DNA of 11,692 nucleotides from JBMNQI01 sp050944055 (GTDB lineage Bacteria; Bacillota; Clostridia; Oscillospirales; Oscillospiraceae): NCBI GenBank assembly GCA_050944055.1, contig JBMNQI010000065.1, positions 1 to 11,692 of the forward strand, given 5' to 3'. The first letter of the stretch is position 1; each line of letters begins with the position of its first letter. The position numbers and the translations under genes were made by a program. The notes beneath the pieces were generated by a model. It had not been told where the DNA came from and searched no databases. It saw only the letters and a list, made by a program, of their open reading frames with translations. This document shows positions 5,235 to 11,692 of the stretch, piece after piece.

Positions 5235-7271
5235 ATGCAGGGATTTAAGTTTAAACTGAGAATAGCCTTCCTGATTGCGCTTATTGTAGTCTTCGTGACT
5301 GTCTGCGCGGGCGCGCTGTGGAATATGCAGGTTGTAAATGGAGAGGAGTATCTCGACGCCTCGAAAAACAACATAACCCAGTCCGTTACCGTCACGGCCT
5401 CGCGCGGCGACATACTCGACAGGTACGGCCGCGTGCTCGTGACAAACCGCGTATGCTACAACGTTATTATCAACCGCTCGACGCTGCTTCGGCAGGATTC
5501 GCCCAACTACATACTGCTCCAGCTCATGGAGATATGCGACGCGTACGGCGTAACCTATTCAGACACGCTCCCGATTACCGTCACCAATAATTCCGTGACG
5601 TTCTCCGAGGGGGCCACGGAGACGCAGATGAACAGGCTGAAGGCGCTGCTGGAGGCGCGGGGCATAGACCCCGAGCGCAACGCCAACGAGATATACTCCA
5701 TACTTGTAAAGCGTTATGAAGTCCCCGAGGAATTCACTCTGGCCCAGTGCCGGGCGGTAGTTGGAGTCCGCTACGAGCTGGAGCTGCGAACGGTATTGAA
5801 TATGACGGGCTATATCTTCGCGTCCGACGTGGATACGGACTTCATAGCGATGCTCAGCGAATACAACCTGCCCTCGGTCAACGTTGAAACCGGCTGCGTA
5901 CGCGTATACAACACCGATTACGCTGCCAATATACTCGGGCGGGTCGGCCTGATGAACGCCAGGGAATATGAGGAACTCAAGGACAAGGGCTACCCGATGG
6001 ACGCAATTGTCGGCAAGGACGGTGTGGAAAAGGCGTTCGAGAGCTATCTCCACGGCGTGAACGGCTCGGAGACTCTCCAGACAAATCTTGAGGGCCGCGT
6101 CACCGGCACAATAATGAAGAAGGAACCGCAGCCGGGCAAAAACGTCGCTGTAACCATTGACATAGGCCTGCAGGCGGCTGCGGAGAACGCGCTCAAAAAC
6201 GCGATACTCGCCCTTCGCACGACGGAGAAGGGCGCGGACGCGGAGGGCGGCGCGGCCGTCGTCATACAGGTTGGCACGGGAGACGTTCTCGCCAGCGCGA
6301 CATATCCGACTTACGATTTGGAGACCTTCAGCGAGGACTTTGAGAAGCTGAGCGTTGACCCGCTCAGCCCGCTTCTTGACAGGGCGCTTATGGGCAATTA
6401 CGAGCCCGGCTCGACCTTCAAGCCCGCTACTGCGATAGCGGCGCTTGAGACTGACGCCATCTCCTCGTCCACTGTCATCCGCTGCGACGGCAGATACACA
6501 TTTTTCCCGGACTATCAGCCTCAGTGCTGGATATTCTCGATGCACGGCCTCACGCACGGAAACGAGACTGTTATAGAGGCCATACAAAACTCCTGTAACT
6601 ATTTCTTCTATGAGGCCGGGCGGCTTACGGGCATAAAAGCCATAAGCACCTATGCCGAGAGGCTGGGTCTCGGCCAGCCCACGGGCGTCGAGCTGCCGGA
6701 ATCAGAGGGCAGGCTCGCGTCCATTAAAAACCGCGAGGATGCGGGCGGTATCTGGCAGCCGGGCGATACGCTCCAGGCTGCCATAGGCCAGTCGGACAAC
6801 AGCTTTACGCCAATGCAGCTTGCAAACTACGCAGCGTCAATAGCCGCGGGCGGCGTGCGCTACAAGGCGCATTTCCTTGACAAGGTTTTCTCATCCGACT
6901 ACACGCAGGTCATCGAGGAATACGAGCCCACGGTGGCGGACGATCTGATGCTCCAGAGCGATACGATAATATCGGTGCAGCAGGGCATGAAGCTGGTCGC
7001 CTCATCCGGCACCGCGGCAGAGACGTTCGCCGGCTTCGGCGTCGAGGTCGCCGCAAAGACGGGCTCGGCGCAGACGGGAGGCTCGGCCGCGAACGCGGTC
7101 TTTATCTGCTACGCCCCGTTCGACAATCCCGAAATAGCCATAGCCGTTGTCGTTGAAAAGGGAGCCGCCGGCGCCGATATAGCATATATAGCAAGAGATA
7201 TTATGGAGTATTATTTTGCCAATAACGACAGGCTGCCTCAGGCCGGCGCCGAAAACAGCCTCATAAAATAA
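5235..7271 (+). CDS. mrdA: Class B penicillin-binding protein 2 (elongasome transpeptidase)
   Basis: 678 residues. One membrane anchor (about 8-29) is followed by the PBP dimerisation domain (about 52-290, beginning with ASRGDILDRYGRVL) and the transpeptidase domain (about 335-660). The three active-site motifs are intact: S393-T-F-K396 (YEPGSTFKPA), S453-C-N455 and K608-T-G-S611 (AAKTGSAQTG). It cross-links peptidoglycan during lateral growth together with MreC, MreD and a SEDS glycosyltransferase (RodA), which is not in this window. Residues C417, C431, H437 and C454 fit the zinc-binding class B PBPs described in Clostridioides difficile. GGAGGG upstream sets the ATG. SpoVD-type sporulation PBPs share the fold, but I see no C-terminal PASTA domain, and the mreC-mreD context points to the elongation PBP. 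Confidence 0.93.
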   Translation: MQGFKFKLRIAFLIALIVVFVTVCAGALWNMQVVNGEEYLDASKNNITQSVTVTASRGDILDRYGRVLVTNRVCYNVIINRSTLLRQDSPNYILLQLMEICDAYGVTYSDTLPITVTNNSVTFSEGATETQMNRLKALLEARGIDPERNANEIYSILVKRYEVPEEFTLAQCRAVVGVRYELELRTVLNMTGYIFASDVDTDFIAMLSEYNLPSVNVETGCVRVYNTDYAANILGRVGLMNAREYEELKDKGYPMDAIVGKDGVEKAFESYLHGVNGSETLQTNLEGRVTGTIMKKEPQPGKNVAVTIDIGLQAAAENALKNAILALRTTEKGADAEGGAAVVIQVGTGDVLASATYPTYDLETFSEDFEKLSVDPLSPLLDRALMGNYEPGSTFKPATAIAALETDAISSSTVIRCDGRYTFFPDYQPQCWIFSMHGLTHGNETVIEAIQNSCNYFFYEAGRLTGIKAISTYAERLGLGQPTGVELPESEGRLASIKNREDAGGIWQPGDTLQAAIGQSDNSFTPMQLANYAASIAAGGVRYKAHFLDKVFSSDYTQVIEEYEPTVADDLMLQSDTIISVQQGMKLVASSGTAAETFAGFGVEVAAKTGSAQTGGSAANAVFICYAPFDNPEIAIAVVVEKGAAGADIAYIARDIMEYYFANNDRLPQAGAENSLIK

Positions 7272-7323
7272 CAGAGCGTTTTCAGGAGGAAGCTCTCATA
7301 ATATGACAATAACTGCAAATGCT

Positions 7324-7360
7324 ACCCCTGCGGATAAACAATCCGCGGGGGTTTTGTATT
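7324..7360 (+). terminator. Intrinsic terminator after the PBP2 gene
   Basis: A 12-pair stem (7324-7335 with 7341-7352, one T-G wobble) closes a five-base loop AAACA and is followed by TTTTGTATT. It lies 52 bases after the PBP2 stop and should end the U32-to-PBP2 transcript. Confidence 0.88.
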
Positions 7361-7493
7361 ACTGCATAGATATCGCAGCCGGCAAAAGGCCGGCGCCGCG
7401 CGGCGGTACGGCGGAACCGGAGGGGCAGCGGCCTCGGCTCTGCTGTGCCGCTGCGGCGGGCCCAAAAAGGCGAAAAGCGGCGAAAGGAGAAAA
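7361..7493 (+). other. GC-rich leader region before the germination operon
   Basis: No promoter of the sigma-A or forespore sigma-G type is convincing here. Two further perfect stems are present: GCCGGC (7378-7383), loop AAAAG, GCCGGC (7389-7394); and GCAGCGGC (7425-7432) with GCCGCTGC (7447-7454), loop 14 bases. The ribosome site AAAGGAG (7483-7489) serves the next gene, with a short four-base gap. An open frame runs through the whole interval (7303-7497) and is discussed under findings. Confidence 0.45.
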
Positions 7494-8975
7494 ATGAGTT
7501 TATTCGGAAAACGGGAGGAGGTTCCGTTCCATCCTGAAACAGACCCTCTTAAAGACGAGGAGGTTACTCCGGAGAATCTGAAAAAAGCGTTCGGCCATTC
7601 CTCCGACCTCACCGAACGCATACTGCATCCGGAGCGAGGCGGAGAAATAACCGCCTTTTTTATTGACGGACTCGTCGACTCGGAACAGATTTCGTCCAAT
7701 GTCATCAGGCCGATTCTGCAGTGGGCGGACGATAGCCCCGAAAGGACCATGACCTCCGTCGTCTGGAACCTAAACGCACTGGAGCGGGACAATATCGCAG
7801 ACTGCGCGGCCGACCTGATTAACGGCTGCTGCGTAATCATATATGACGGGAAAGCGCTTTCGTTTGAGGCCAAGGGCGGGGAGAAGCGCTCCGTGTCCGA
7901 GCCGATTATTGAAAACGTCGTAAAAGGCGCGAAAGAGGGCTTCGTTGAGACTCTGCGGACCAATACGAGCCTCGTGCGCCGCCGCCTGCGCAGCCCCCAG
8001 CTGCGTATACTTGAGGCAAAGGCCGGGCGGCTGACTAAAACAAGAATAGAAATACTTTATATCGAGGGCTTGACCAACCCCGAATTCGTAACGGAGCTGG
8101 AGGAGCGGGTCAAGTCAATCGACGTGGACGGAGTAATTTCGGCGGCGGTGCTCGAGGAATATATTATCGGCGACGTAAAAACCGTATTTCCGCTTTTACA
8201 GTTTACGGACCTGTGCGACCGTTTCTGCGAAGGACTGCTCGCGGGGAGGATAGGCTTAATAGCCGAGGGTATACCGATAGGCTATCTGCTTCCGGCGACA
8301 ATGCCGCAGCTTATGAAGGCGCCGGAGGATGAGGCGAATAATTACATCGTAGCCTCGGTAATACGGGCGCTTCGCTATTTCGGGCTTGCCGTTACGCTTT
8401 TGCTGCCGGGTTTTTATGTCGCGGTCGCGACGTTTCATCAGGAAATGATACCCTATACTCTGATGAAATCGATTGTGGAGAGCAAGCAGGGCGTGCCTTT
8501 CTCGTCCTCGGTCGAGGTCATAGGAATGCTTATCGCGTTCGAGATACTGCAGGAAGCGGGCCTGCGTCTGCCCAAAACCATCGGCCAGACGGTAAGCATA
8601 ATCGGGGCGCTGATAGTCGGGCAGAGCGCCGTGGAGGCCAAGATATTTTCGCCCGTCGTCGTAATTGTTGTCGCCGTCGCGGGGATTATGGGATATCTCG
8701 TGCCTAACCAGGATTTTGCCGCCGCAATGCGCATATGGAGGTTTATGTTCGCTGTCTGCGCCGCGCTTCTGGGCATGTTCGCGCTGGCGCTTGCCGGCAT
8801 GGTCCTCATCTACCACCTGGCCTCTATTGAGAATTTCAACGTCCCGTATCTCGCCCCGCTTGCCGGCCGCGGCGGGCACTATCCGCTAAGGAACACAGTA
8901 TTCCGCGCCCGCATGAAGAAAACGCAGCTGCGGCCAAAGGAGCTTGACACGCTGAAAAAGCGCTCGAGAGCGTAA
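7494..8975 (+). CDS. gerA: Spore germination protein, GerA family (receptor A subunit)
   Basis: 493 residues, close to the usual 480-500. The soluble N-terminal half (1-285) has the family's two subdomains with ITAFFIDGLVDSE (52-64), IIENVVKGAKEGFVETLRTNTSLVRRRLRSPQL split across 138-170, and the strand LTKTRIEILYIEGLTNPEFV. Next comes GRIGLIAEGIPIGYLLPATM (251-270), then about five membrane helices (roughly 294-313, 341-358, 362-380, 385-404, 415-441), and the C-terminal LASIENFNVPYLAPL typical of GerA. The protein is the A subunit of a GerA-type germinant receptor in the spore inner membrane, where A subunits are thought to form oligomeric channels and sense germinants with B. First gene of the receptor operon. 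The germinant cannot be told from sequence. Expression is expected in the forespore (sigma-G), although no such promoter is clear. Confidence 0.94.
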   Translation: MSLFGKREEVPFHPETDPLKDEEVTPENLKKAFGHSSDLTERILHPERGGEITAFFIDGLVDSEQISSNVIRPILQWADDSPERTMTSVVWNLNALERDNIADCAADLINGCCVIIYDGKALSFEAKGGEKRSVSEPIIENVVKGAKEGFVETLRTNTSLVRRRLRSPQLRILEAKAGRLTKTRIEILYIEGLTNPEFVTELEERVKSIDVDGVISAAVLEEYIIGDVKTVFPLLQFTDLCDRFCEGLLAGRIGLIAEGIPIGYLLPATMPQLMKAPEDEANNYIVASVIRALRYFGLAVTLLLPGFYVAVATFHQEMIPYTLMKSIVESKQGVPFSSSVEVIGMLIAFEILQEAGLRLPKTIGQTVSIIGALIVGQSAVEAKIFSPVVVIVVAVAGIMGYLVPNQDFAAAMRIWRFMFAVCAALLGMFALALAGMVLIYHLASIENFNVPYLAPLAGRGGHYPLRNTVFRARMKKTQLRPKELDTLKKRSRA

Positions 8976-9033
8976 AAAGCGGCCGTTAGATCTAGGCCCG
9001 ATTAAACGGAAATTGACAGGAAGGTATAAGCGC

Positions 9034-10215
9034 ATGAAACTCCGTTTCCTCCTGGCGTTTTTAGTTGTGCTTTTTGTTTATATGTCGGCGAAACCGGTCG
9101 ACATACCGGTTTCGCGCGAGCTGTCCGAGCTCCAGTTCGTGCGGGTTATGGGCTGCGATTCGGAACCCGACGGCACCGTGACGCTCTCCTGTTCTGTTTC
9201 GGCCCTGTCGACCGACAAGCAGGACAAAGCTCTTATGCTCAGAAAAAACGCGCCCTCCCTGACGGAGGCGGCGCTCAAAATTGAAACGTTCACTGAAAAT
9301 ACAATTTTTTTCGGCTTCAACGATTTTATGCTCCTTGGAGAGGACGCCGCGCGCTCGGGATTAAAACAGTGGCTGGATTATACCGAGCGAGACATGTATC
9401 AGCGCCTGGATACGAGCCTCATTGTCGTTAAGGGCGGCACCGCGGGAAGCGTGGTCGAGGCGGTCGCCGCCGACGGGGAACCGCTGTCCCCGCGCCTTGA
9501 CTCCATGGAGGAGTCCTTCGGATCTCTCCCTGTGCCGGCCCACTATTCGGTACGCGAGGTTTTAAGCCAGCTTGAGAGGGTGGGCTGCGCGATCTGCCAG
9601 GCGGTGGAGCTCGCCCCGCCTGAGAAGGGCGACGAATCCACAGACAGGGAACACCCCGACGGAGGCGGCGACAAGGGAAAAACAATGAAGCCGGCAGGAT
9701 ACGCGGTCTTCTCCGAAGGACGGCTCGCCGGATTCATAGACATTGATAAGCTGGCCGCCGCCAATATATTGCTCGACAGGAAGACGATAATTCCGCTGAC
9801 GGTCGATATGCCTGAGGGCGGCAGGGCGGCGCTTCTGATGATGAAGCAGGAGACTGAGTATAATCCGCTTTACGGAAAGGACGAACTTGAAAAGCTTTCG
9901 CTGGACGTCGAGCTGTCGCTGAACCTGAACGAACTTATAAACGTCTCAATTCCTTTTGACAAGGCCCTGGCGCAGATTGAGGAGCAGGTGTCGGAAAAAA
10001 TAAAAGACGATATCGTCGGCCTTCTCGATAAGTCCCAGGCAAACGGGGGCGACTGGTTCGACCTCGGCCATTCAGTCCGGTACGCGAAGCCTTATAAGTG
10101 GAAGTATACGGACTGGAAGGCCCAGTTTCCGGATCTCCCGATCGAGGTGAATGTAAAAACGATTATCAGTCGGACCTTTGAAATAAATCGAAGTATGGGT
10201 GAGGAAGATGGATAA
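9034..10215 (+). CDS. gerC: Ger(x)C family spore germination protein (receptor C subunit), no lipobox
   Basis: 393 residues from ATG 9034, which has AGGAAGG at 9018-9024. A TTG at 9013 would add seven residues but would leave that site inside the coding region. A hydrophobic N-terminus (4-18) precedes PVDIPVSRELSELQFVRVMG, which aligns with the usual 'CWDxREInELaxVxxxGiD' opening but has no cysteine at the lipid site. The N-terminal domain includes NIFFGFNDFMLLGE-like sequence near 89-103. A low-complexity charged linker at about 194-219 follows, then AGYAVFSEGRLAGFID (221-236), and the C-terminal domain (about 258-385) with LSLDVELSLNLNEL and PYKWKYTDWKAQFPDLPIEVNVKTII. The C subunit is normally a lipoprotein on the outer face of the spore inner membrane. 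It starts 58 bases after gerA and overlaps the next small gene by eight bases. Confidence 0.9.
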   Translation: MKLRFLLAFLVVLFVYMSAKPVDIPVSRELSELQFVRVMGCDSEPDGTVTLSCSVSALSTDKQDKALMLRKNAPSLTEAALKIETFTENTIFFGFNDFMLLGEDAARSGLKQWLDYTERDMYQRLDTSLIVVKGGTAGSVVEAVAADGEPLSPRLDSMEESFGSLPVPAHYSVREVLSQLERVGCAICQAVELAPPEKGDESTDREHPDGGGDKGKTMKPAGYAVFSEGRLAGFIDIDKLAAANILLDRKTIIPLTVDMPEGGRAALLMMKQETEYNPLYGKDELEKLSLDVELSLNLNELINVSIPFDKALAQIEEQVSEKIKDDIVGLLDKSQANGGDWFDLGHSVRYAKPYKWKYTDWKAQFPDLPIEVNVKTIISRTFEINRSMGEEDG

Positions 10216-10375
10216 AGTTATAAGCGCCGCAGTCTGGCTTGGGGCGCTGCTGTATGAGCTCGTTCCCATGATAAGGGACAGAAGGAAAAAAGAAGCGGCG
10301 GTTTACTGCGTTTTGATGGCAGCCGCGGCCGCCGCGCTTGTGTGGCTGCTTGCGGATGAAACGCAGGTCTCCTGA
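10208..10375 (+). CDS. Small two-helix membrane protein in the germination operon (D-subunit-like)
   Basis: 55 residues, reading MDKVISAAVWLGALLYELVP, then a basic turn MIRDRRKKEA and a second helix with VYCVLMAAAAAALVWLLA, ending in ETQVS. The ATG overlaps the last eight bases of gerC, with GAGGAAG directly upstream though very close to the ATG. The stop is 16 bases before the gerB ATG. Two predicted membrane helices (about 4-21 and 31-48) joined by a positively charged loop suggest both termini lie on one side of the membrane. In Bacillus, small two-helix proteins encoded in or next to receptor operons (D subunits such as GerUD and GerKD) modulate receptor function. The size, topology and position fit that class, but I cannot show sequence homology. 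It is too short for many gene finders. Confidence 0.72.
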   Translation: MDKVISAAVWLGALLYELVPMIRDRRKKEAAVYCVLMAAAAAALVWLLADETQVS

Positions 10376-10391
10376 ATGAGGTTTTTTGCCT

Positions 10392-11489
10392 ATGGTAAAG
10401 ATTTCCCTGAAACAGCTTCTGATGCTGGCGCTGCTTGCCCTGATGTCTCCCACTGTTCGGCATTTGCCCGTCATGGCGACAATGGAAGCCGGATACGCGG
10501 CCTGGTTTTCTCCGATTGCCGCAACTGTGCCCCTCGTGATATGGGGTTTCATACTGGGCGACCTGCTCAGGCGTGAAGACGAGGGCTACGCGCAGGTACT
10601 CATGCGCGTGCTCGGCGGCGTGGCCGGGAGGGCAGTCGCCCTGGCCTACTTTGCATGGATCGTCCTAAATACGTCGCTTGCCGTTCGCAGCTACGCCGAG
10701 CGCTTTCTCTCCACGACCTACCGCGGCGAATCCATAGTGCTGTTTATTGTTGTGCTGCTCGTGCTCGCAGCATGGATAGGGAGGCAGCCCCTGCGTTATT
10801 TTGCCAGGACGGGCCAGATCTTCTTCTGGGTTTTTCTAGGCTTGCTGGCGTTTCTCTTCGGCCTTTCCGCCATGGACGTCAATAAAAAGAATATTCTTCC
10901 CGTAACAGGCGCGGACATTCTGCCGGTTCTCCGCTCTGTTGAGCCTATTATGGCTACGGCGGCCTTCGCTTTATATTTTGCCTTCCTTATGAAGGAAACG
11001 AAAAGAATAAAGCGCACAGGTTTGGGAATAGCCCTCGGTTTTGTAGGTTACGGCGCGATCAGCACGATTCTTATGATACTTGTATTAGGCGTGTTCGGGC
11101 CGGAAATTACGAGGCGTATGCAGCTGCCTTTTATCACTCTTATTAAGGGCCTTCGTATCCAGGGAGTGTTTGAACACGCGGAATCGGTGATTTTAGCCGT
11201 GTGGGTTGTGACTGATCTGATGCTGGTGACATTGGGAATAATGGCGTCGGAAAGGATAATAGGCGCCGTCTTCGGGCTGGAAGAGCCCGAAAAAAATGCC
11301 GCGCCTCTGTGCCTGATTATTTACGCCCTGTCTATAAAAATCGCGCCCGACGCGTTCGGAGTCGAGAAGTTCGTGGAAAATACGGCGCGCAGGGCCAATA
11401 TTATTCTGGGAGTGTTCGTGCCCCTGGCCGTATGGATTGTCTTCAGGATAAGGCTTGCGGCCGAACGTAAGCGGGCCGCGAAGACATGA
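10392..11489 (+). CDS. gerB: GerAB/ArcD/ProY family spore germination permease (receptor B subunit)
   Basis: 365 residues with roughly ten membrane helices, as expected for the APC-superfamily B subunits. The opening MVKISLKQLLMLALLALMSP and the following EAGYAAWFSPIAATVPLVIWGFILG match the family's 'ISxxQlxxLil...aGxdaWiSxlia' pattern. Later segments include TGADILPVLRSVEPIMATAA (about 177-196) and MQLPFITLIKGLRIQGVFEHAE (about 242-263), corresponding to the family's 'P...l.r.i.....ferie' region. B subunits bind the germinant in characterised receptors. ATG 10392 is preferred because GAGG at 10378-10381 is ten bases upstream; a TTG at 10386 would add only two residues and be too close. Last gene of the receptor operon. 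No clear intrinsic terminator follows. Confidence 0.9.
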   Translation: MVKISLKQLLMLALLALMSPTVRHLPVMATMEAGYAAWFSPIAATVPLVIWGFILGDLLRREDEGYAQVLMRVLGGVAGRAVALAYFAWIVLNTSLAVRSYAERFLSTTYRGESIVLFIVVLLVLAAWIGRQPLRYFARTGQIFFWVFLGLLAFLFGLSAMDVNKKNILPVTGADILPVLRSVEPIMATAAFALYFAFLMKETKRIKRTGLGIALGFVGYGAISTILMILVLGVFGPEITRRMQLPFITLIKGLRIQGVFEHAESVILAVWVVTDLMLVTLGIMASERIIGAVFGLEEPEKNAAPLCLIIYALSIKIAPDAFGVEKFVENTARRANIILGVFVPLAVWIVFRIRLAAERKRAAKT

Positions 11490-11532
11490 GCGCTTTTATA
11501 TACGTTGGCGAATAGCCCCGCCGGATCTCAGG

Positions 11533-11575
11533 AAGGCTTCCAAAAACTTTTTAAAAAGTCGGTCGAAAAAGCCTT
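11533..11575 (+). repeat. Nested inverted repeats in an A/T-rich upstream element
   Basis: Outer arms AAGGCTT (11533-11539) and AAGCCTT (11569-11575) flank a perfect 14-base palindrome ACTTTTTAAAAAGT (11546-11559). The A- and T-tracts lie where an UP element would contact the RNA polymerase alpha subunits, and the outer right arm runs two bases into the -35 box at 11574. Confidence 0.6.
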
Positions 11576-11602
11576 GACAAGGGGGAATGGATTTGGTATA
11601 TT
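11574..11602 (+). promoter_or_regulatory. Strong sigma-A promoter P1
   Basis: A perfect TTGACA (11574-11579), a 17-base spacer and TATATT (11597-11602, five of six to consensus), with A/T tracts upstream. Expected start is near G11609. The strength, the upstream tracts and the tandem partner resemble Bacillota rRNA or tRNA operon promoters. Confidence 0.85.
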
Positions 11603-11638
11603 AATCGAGCGTGTTGCTCCGGTTGACGAAGAAAGTAG

Positions 11639-11667
11639 TTGACAAAGCGGGGGGCGCATGGTAAACT
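11639..11667 (+). promoter_or_regulatory. Strong sigma-A promoter P2
   Basis: A perfect TTGACA (11639-11644), a 17-base spacer containing a G6 run, and TAAACT (11662-11667, four of six). It lies exactly 65 bases downstream of P1 and points the same way. The served gene is beyond the right edge. Confidence 0.75.
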
Positions 11668-11672
11668 AAAAG

Positions 11673-11690
11673 TCCCGTCGGAAGGCGGGG
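11673..11690 (+). repeat. GNRA-loop hairpin at the P2 transcription start
   Basis: TCCCGTC (11673-11679) can pair with GGCGGGG (11684-11690) around a GGAA loop, seven pairs including two wobbles. It would sit at the 5' end of the P2 transcript and within the P1 leader. Its role is unknown; leader processing or antitermination elements occur at this place in rRNA operons. Confidence 0.4.
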
Positions 11691-11692
11691 AG

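Noticed and set aside
5559..6587. 342-codon open frame on the minus strand opposite the PBP2 gene
   Set aside because: It lies wholly within a gene with all three transpeptidase motifs and shows no domain of its own.
7297..7303. CATAATA, a match to the sigma-G -10 pattern, after the PBP2 gene
   Set aside because: No -35 of the sigma-G type lies at the right spacing, and the strong terminator at 7324-7360 would stop such a transcript before gerA.
11623..11628. Third -35-like box TTGACG between P1 and P2
   Set aside because: At a 17-base distance the sequence is AGCGGG-like, not a -10 box.

Overview
The window is a chromosomal stretch from an endospore-forming, GC-rich member of the Bacillota, most likely class Clostridia. 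Four things suggest this: a complete GerA-type germinant-receptor operon, a DnaD-domain protein, a U32 peptidase with the DUF3656-type middle region, and Bacillota-style Shine-Dalgarno sites (AGGAGG) and promoters. I cannot name the genus from sequence alone. I see no insertion sequence, phage gene, CRISPR array or tRNA.

Layout. Positions 1-308 (minus strand) hold the N-terminus of a DnaD-domain replication-type protein that runs off the left edge. Positions 309-566 are a divergent intergenic region with back-to-back promoters, an A7-C-T7 tract and a structured leader for the rightward operon. Positions 567-7271 are one co-directional run: U32 peptidase, dut (dUTPase), maf (nucleotide pyrophosphatase), mreC, mreD and a class B penicillin-binding protein (PBP2/MrdA). 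Gaps are short or genes overlap, and a strong intrinsic terminator at 7324-7360 closes the run. Positions 7494-11489 are a second operon for a spore germinant receptor in the order A subunit, C subunit, a 55-residue two-helix membrane protein, B subunit. Positions 11490-11692 hold two tandem near-consensus sigma-A promoters with an A/T-rich upstream element, pointing off the right edge. Their arrangement resembles an rRNA or other stable-RNA operon promoter.

How the genes work together. dUTPase and Maf clean the nucleotide pool. MreC, MreD and PBP2 form the elongation part of the rod-shape peptidoglycan machinery, but mreB and radC, often found beside mreC, are absent here. In the second operon the A and B subunits are membrane proteins and the C subunit is normally a lipoprotein; together they make a germinant receptor in the spore inner membrane.

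Most of the window is recognisable core biology. The points most worth a second look are: the unannotated-size 55-residue protein inside the receptor operon, which fits the small D subunit known from Bacillus receptors; the C subunit without a lipobox cysteine; the permuted inverted repeat in the 5' leader of the first operon; the probably leaderless DnaD-type gene; and the promoter pair at the right edge. I found no convincing wholly new multi-gene system.
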